In this document: positions 59,101 to 64,000 of the stretch, piece by piece
How positions within the stretch are numbered: position 1 is the first letter of the stretch
Layout: each line of letters opens with the position of its first letter
Assembly (NCBI GenBank): GCA_037954665.1
Contig: JBBMOL010000022.1
Coordinates: 186,001-250,000 of the forward strand
Origin: Laguncularia racemosa
Taxonomy: Eukaryota > Streptophyta > Magnoliopsida > Myrtales > Combretaceae
DNA length: 64,000 nt
Direction of reading: 5' to 3'
The notes under the pieces: model-generated
The model's database searches: none
What the model was told of the DNA's origin: nothing
Seen by the model: only the letters and a program-made list of their open reading frames with translations
Program-made: the position numbers and the translations under genes

Positions 59101-60582
59101 TACATTAAAAAACCTTTAAAAAATTATAAGAACGTGTAAAATTGAACTTAAAATGAGAAAATTATGGCTAAAATACAAAACTAGTAATAACTGAGAAATA
59201 TAGCAAATTTAGCTTAGTAATTTGAATATTTAGTATTTATATACTTATACAATACTTAATTTTTTTATCAAAAGATCCTAAGGCTGAATTAAAGCTACCT
59301 AAGGATTATTACAACTTCTAAGTGATATGGTTGAGTGAGTATTATGATGACTATTGCATTGATTTTACTTATAGAAATTTAGTGCACTATTATATCTATA
59401 TATAAATTAGTTATATGTGTGGGTTTAGAAATCGATCGGGATTAAATGCTTGTTATTACTTGTGCTAAGCTACTTTAATCTATCAAAACAAGCTTGGGTG
59501 TTAATATGTAAAGTGGTTTTTTTAGGGTTGAGTGTTTGTGAGTATTGCAATGGTCACCCTAATGAACGAGCTTTAACAATATCTGACTTAAAGACTAAAT
59601 TGGAGCATGCATATCATGACTCGCATTATGAAGGTCATTAGCATCATGTAGTGATATAAATAAGCCATATGAAGGTGATTGTTCATACGTAACCTGACCT
59701 TGACCTAGGAACTATCGTGTACCAAAAAATGTTACCTTTTGATTAAGGCTACGTCTAAGGATTTATTGCGTAAGGTTAAGCAAAACCATGGTGCTATCAC
59801 ATCCACACCCTTAGGGCATTAATAATTAGATACCAATGTATACGTTTATCAAAATCTATTTTTGTGTGTGTGTGTGTGCATATACTACTTTTTGAAGAGA
59901 TGATGATAGTTGTTGGGCTTAGGGTGATTGGAATCTAAAGCTAACGTGTTAGAACTTATTTCCTAACCCAAACAATAGAGAGCGTTAAATCCGTGCTACA
60001 TATAGTTTTTGGATGACTATATATGTTGTTACATTTGTTTACATGTTGCATTTGTATGCTTGCTAATTAACTTGTTTGCTATTGTGTGAAAGTGTAATGG
60101 GAAGAATATCTCTCTGAGCTAGATATAGCTTAAATCCTTATAATGTTTGAACCCATATAGCTCATATATGGCCGATCGATGCTAGAGGCTATTTCGAGGA
60201 ATGTGGGGAAGACACAAGTGTACGGGATGAGGGATGAGAGCAATTATGATTTAGACTCTCTTAATTAAAGTGTATTTTCTTATAATTATTAGCATATATT
60301 TAGACTACATCTATTATTGCGATTATAACTGTTAAGTATGTTGGATATTTTGTGGGACCTATGTCCTAAACTTATTATTAGATGATATGATGATATTTAG
60401 TATTTATATGTTTAAATTATTGTTCTTATACTGTATAAAATTGTAAATTGACTCGATGTAACTTAGAGTAATTATGCCTTGTACGCTATATTAAATATCT
60501 TTGAAAAACAAAGAAGTTATTCCTAAATTCCCTACCATATATACATAACTATTATAATAGGGGTACACCTTGGGGCATGATA
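56139..60582. mobile_element. Insertion splitting gag; probably a large solo LTR with a nested fragment
   Basis: It starts tgtaagccccacaattt and ends accttggggcatgata; the ends form an imperfect inverted pair (TGTAAGCCCC against TATCATGCCCC) as in many Gypsy LTRs. Gag wording stops before it and resumes after it. The interior has LTR-like leader wording (ggccatcttctccctctctc at 56992; gggaagacacaagtgtacgg near 60205) and a foreign pol tail at 57840-58640. No 5-bp target duplication could be found, so the exact borders are uncertain. Confidence 0.45.
57840..58640 (+). pseudogene. Tail of another Gypsy pol and adjoining LTR-like DNA
   Basis: Around 57935-57990 the frame reads LPQGPITRSQAKKLQQIL, the basic tail (G-P-x-T-R-x-x-A-K-x-L) found after the integrase of many plant Gypsy elements. 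It is followed by GC-rich DNA with repeated GCCGGC words (58125-58245), a TATA-like catatatata near 58304, and ggttccggtatcatgta (about 58622). The latter part looks like an LTR. It is embedded in the larger insertion. The limits are approximate. Confidence 0.5.
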
Positions 60583-60778
60583 GCAATGACATCAAGAAGC
60601 ATATGCAAGAGTTTTCTACCCTAATGCTTAACATCAAGAACAAACAAAGAAGCTATTCCTAAATTTCCTACCATATATACATAACTATTATGATAGGGGT
60701 ACACCTTGGGGCATGATAGCAATGACATCAAGAAGCATATGCAAGAGTTTTCTACCCTAATGCTTAACATCAAGAACA
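60507..60778. repeat. 136-bp tandem duplication spanning an insertion junction
   Basis: Units 60507-60642 and 60643-60778 are nearly identical. Each contains the end of the insertion (ggggcatgata) and the resumed gag sequence (gacatcaagaagcatatgca), so the duplication arose after the insertion. In the first unit the gag frame is cut off; in the second it continues. Confidence 0.9.
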
Positions 60779-61200
60779 TGGGTGAAGATGACAAGTTGTT
60801 CAATTTCCTAGAGGGATTGAAGCCTTATGCCAAGAATAAGTTACAAAGACAGTAAGTGTCAAACTTGGCTTCGGCACAAATGATAGCTAAGCACTTGATA
60901 GACTACACCCATGGCAATAGAGGGAAGAGCATATCTTCAGTACACAAGAGTGGAAAGTTTGGCAAGCAGGGTAAACCCAAGAGTGAGAGTTCCCCAAGTT
61001 TTAGCACTAGTAGCAACAATGGAAGGGGTTAAAAGAAGTCATATGGCTCTCACCAATTAAGATCTCATGACTCTTACAAGTTTGCAAGAGGTAGAGTATC
61101 TAATGGAGGTAGGAAGTAAACATTTTCATATTTCTTGTGCAACAGGTTGCACAAAGTGGTAGATTGTCCACACAAATCAACACTTATTGTCATGGCTCAA
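60583..61200 (+). pseudogene. Gypsy gag, C-terminal half with zinc knuckle
   Basis: HMQEFSTLMLNIKNMGEDDK and LFNFLEGLKPYAKNKLQRQ continue the gag domain left at 56065. A basic Ser/Gly-rich linker (SGKFGKQGKPKSESSPSF) and a CCHC-like knuckle (FLCNRLHKVVDCPHKS, about 61130-61180) follow. Stops interrupt it. Confidence 0.8.
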
Positions 61201-61259
61201 AAGGCTAAGAGTGTATGCAAAGAAGAAGAGTCTAAAGGGGAGTGTAAGGAATAACCCAA

Positions 61260-64000
61260 ATGGGTGGCTTACACATTTTATCGACTGTAGGAAGGAGTTC
61301 CTCAGTGCAAAACAAATCCAAGTCAAACAATGAGTTGATATATTTCCAAATAAACATCAATAGCAAGAGTTTCAATGCTATGATCGATTCAAAAGCTACA
61401 CACAACTTCATTGATGTAGTCAAAGCGAGGAGATTGGAATTGTAGATGACACTAGCTAGATCAAAGATGTCAACTCTAAGGCAAGACCTATGCTAGGAGT
61501 AACCCAAGGTATGAAGGTGAAGGTTAGAGATTATAACAAAAAGCCTAACTTCACCACTATCCCATTAGATGACTTTAATATATTCTCGGGGATAGACTTT
61601 CTAAGATAAACCAAAGTTTCTTCCATGCCGGTAGTAGAGAGCTTATTGTTTATAGGTGACAAGCTATACTATATGTTAGTTTAGAGAAAAGAGATAGGTA
61701 ACGGAGGTAGAGAAGGGAAGAGTATTGAAGCCATGATGTTGTCCATGCTCCAACTAAAGAGATGGCTCAAACACCAAGAGCTAACTTTCCTTACAGTCCT
61801 TATAGAGAAGGAAGAGGGAGAAAAGGATGAGATACCAAGGGTAATCCAAAGTGTCATGTGAGAGTTCACTTCATTGATACCAAATAAGCTCCTAAAAGAG
61901 TTACCTCCTAAAAGACCTATGGACCAAGATATCGAACTAGTTTTAGAAGCTAAACCACTAGCCAGAGCTCCATATGAAATGTCACCCCTTGAACTTGTAG
62001 AGTTAAGGAAACATTTGGATAAGTTATTAGAGGCGGGCTTCATTTGTTCCTTGAAAGCACCATACAAAACTCTTGTTCTATTCTAGAAGAAGCAGGTTTG
62101 GAGTTTGAGATTATGTATTGATTATCAAACGCTTAACAAGCCGATAATGAAGAAACATTATCCTATTCCTCTCATTACTGATTTGTTTGGTCAACTAAGT
62201 GGGGGTACATACTTTACTAAGCTTGATCTTCATTCAGGTTATCATCGAGTTTGCATTGTGGAGGATGACGAGCCCAAGACAACTTGTGTTACCCGTTATA
62301 AAAGTTATGAGTTCCTAGTGATGCTCCTTGGTCTTATTAATACTCCTACTACATTTTGTACTTTGATACATAATGTATTTTGTGACTATCTAGATAAATT
62401 TCTAGTTATCTATGTAGACAACCTTATTATGTATAGCAAGACTTTACAGGATAGTTCGAAGCATTTATGGATGGTTTTTCAAAGGTTCGAGATAATCATT
62501 TATATGTGAAGCATAAAAATGTGCCTTTACCCAAGAGCACATCGATTTCCTTAAGCATGTGATTGAGGTTAGGCAAATCCGAATAGATATGGGCAAGATA
62601 GAGGCAATCAAAGAGTGACTTATGTCGAGGAGTGTGATGGAGCTAAGCTCATTCCTTAAACTTGCCAACTATTACAAAAGATTTATAAAGGGGTATTTTA
62701 GGAGAGTTGCTACCTTTACATATCTATTGAAGAAGAACCAAGCATAGTCCTAAAGTTAGGACTATCAAGTTGCATTTAACGAGTTGAAGCGTGTGATGAC
62801 CAAGGAGCCGAGGAGCTAATCCTTATACTACTTAACATCTTTAAACCATTCGAAGTCTATACAGATGCATTAGAAATTACTTTAAGAGGAGTGTTGATGC
62901 AAGAGGGCCATCTGGTGGCATATGAGAGCGAGAAGCTAAATCTAACCGAGTGTAGGTATTCAATTTAAGAGAAAGAGTTACTTGCCACTACTCACTATCA
63001 TAGTTACTAGAAGCACTATCTTTTGGGGTCTAAGTTTCTAGTGAAGATAGACAATTTTGCTACCAGCCATATTCTAACTTAACCCAAGCTTTAACTAAAT
63101 AGGCAAGGTAGGAGAAGTTCCCTGTAGAGTTCCACATAGAGATTGAGCATCATAGCAACTTAACTAATTAGGTAGCAAATTCCTTGAGTAAAAGAGTGGA
63201 TTTAGCTTCACTAGCCCTAATCACCTTCTAGTCTGTGAGTAGAGTTACTACCAATACCCAAGAGCAAATAAAGGAGCATTAAGTTAAGACCTGTTAGCCA
63301 AGAATCTCTGATAGATGATTAAAGAAGGAAAGACTTGCAGGTTTTGGATGGAAGGTGATCTAATATACATTAAAGGGCATTGCTTATATGTTTCCAAGGT
63401 GGAAAATCTAAAAAGGGTACTCATGAAGGAGTGCCCATGGCACTCTACGAGTTAGACACCCTGACTAATAGAGAATGATGAGTTTTCTAAAGCAAGGCTA
63501 CTATTAGCTAAACATGAAGGAGGATGTGATGAGTTACACCCATACTAGTTTAACTTATCAACTAAGCAACATTGAGAGGCAAAGACCATCGAGGCTACTG
63601 GAACCCCTTCATATGTCATCTTGACCATAGGAGAGTGTCCATAAATTTTATCACTTCCCTACCGAAAGCGGAGGAGTACTTATCTATTTTTGTTGTTGTT
63701 GACTGGTTTTCAAAACACGTAACCTTCATTCTAACCATGAAAAGTTCAAATGCCAAAGAGATGGCCTAACTTTTCTTTAAATATGTTATAAAATTTTGGG
63801 GAGTGCCCTAGAACATTATTAATGGTAGGAATGCTAGGTTTATAGGGAAGTTTTAGATAGAGCTTTTAATCTCTTAGGTTTCAAGTTAAGCATGACCTCC
63901 AGCTACCATCCATAAAGTAATGGGTAAACAGAAAAATTTAATGGGTTGCTAAAGGAATACTTATGACACTTTGTATCAACTAACCAAAAGAATTAAGTTA
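61260..64000 (+). pseudogene. Gypsy pol: protease, RT, RNase H, integrase (partial, broken)
   Basis: Protease: NAMIDSKATHNFID (about 61375), with D-S-G-A changed to D-S-K-A. RT: ARAPYEMSPLELVELRKHLD (61970), RLCIDYQTLNKPIMKKHYPI (62106), YFTKLDLHSGYHRVCI (62212) and VIYVDNLIMYSKT (62405), with YVDD changed to YVDN. RNase H: FEVYTDALEITLRGVLMQEG (62850). Integrase: RVSINFITSLPKAEEYLSIFVVVD region (63630-63700). Intervening frames have many TAA/TAG/TGA stops. The window ends inside integrase. Confidence 0.85.

Larger units (their letters stand above)
55491..64000 (+). mobile_element. Decayed Ty3/Gypsy retrotransposon running off the right edge
   Basis: Gag starts at 55580, is interrupted by a 4.4-kb insertion (56139-60582), and resumes. 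Protease, RT, RNase H and integrase follow in Gypsy order to the end of the window. Every domain carries stops or frameshifts. The 3' LTR must lie beyond 64000. Clade is not certain; the gag and RT wording resembles chromovirus-type plant elements. Confidence 0.85.

Overview
This is nuclear DNA of a flowering plant, almost certainly a eudicot. It is AT-rich, its genes have GT-AG introns, and it holds plant gene families and plant-type Copia, Athila and chromovirus-like Gypsy retroelements. The species cannot be fixed from sequence alone. There is about one host gene per 13 kb, and most of the rest is transposable-element sequence of different ages, some of it nested.

Host genes, left to right: (1) the last two exons of a plastid GNAT acetyltransferase of the NSI/SNAT type (+, 1468-2152), entered from outside the window; (2) a DUF647 gene that looks like ROOT UVB SENSITIVE 4 (+, 7616-14197, nine exons, N-terminal exon not found); (3) an intronless DUF761 gene (-, 14758-15342); (4) a complete TIM44 gene for the mitochondrial protein-import motor (-, 31865-19070, 14 exons, about 484 codons, telo-box just upstream of its ATG); (5) an intronless C2-domain gene (+, 50903-52288). 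These genes look independent; there is no sign of a gene cluster or shared pathway.

Mobile DNA: a LINE reverse-transcriptase relic (105-745); a direct repeat A-B-A (3716-7140) whose middle part B recurs alone at 16287-17480; a Tourist-like MITE and a 1.77-kb non-autonomous hAT element with a perfect 8-bp target duplication, both in the long RUS4-like intron; an old LTR element with a 5.0-kb Copia element nested inside it, both in TIM44 intron 7; a 1.37-kb Mutator-like element with long terminal inverted repeats (32984-34350); a 14.1-kb Athila-type Gypsy element on the minus strand (35660-49751, TSD TGTAC) carrying an inserted solo LTR (39327-41190); and, from about 54.2 kb to the right edge, a decayed Ty3/Gypsy element whose gag is split by a 4.4-kb insertion.

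All retroelement coding regions are broken by stops, frameshifts and deletions. Several catalytic residues (protease glycine, second RT aspartate) are lost by G-to-A changes in three unrelated elements, a pattern expected for long-term methylcytosine deamination. I see no prokaryotic-type system, CRISPR array or new gene cluster. The most notable points are the hairpin-plus-polypurine module present twice in the Athila element, the unexplained A-B-A repeat family, the missing RUS4-like first exon, and the nested insertion history.
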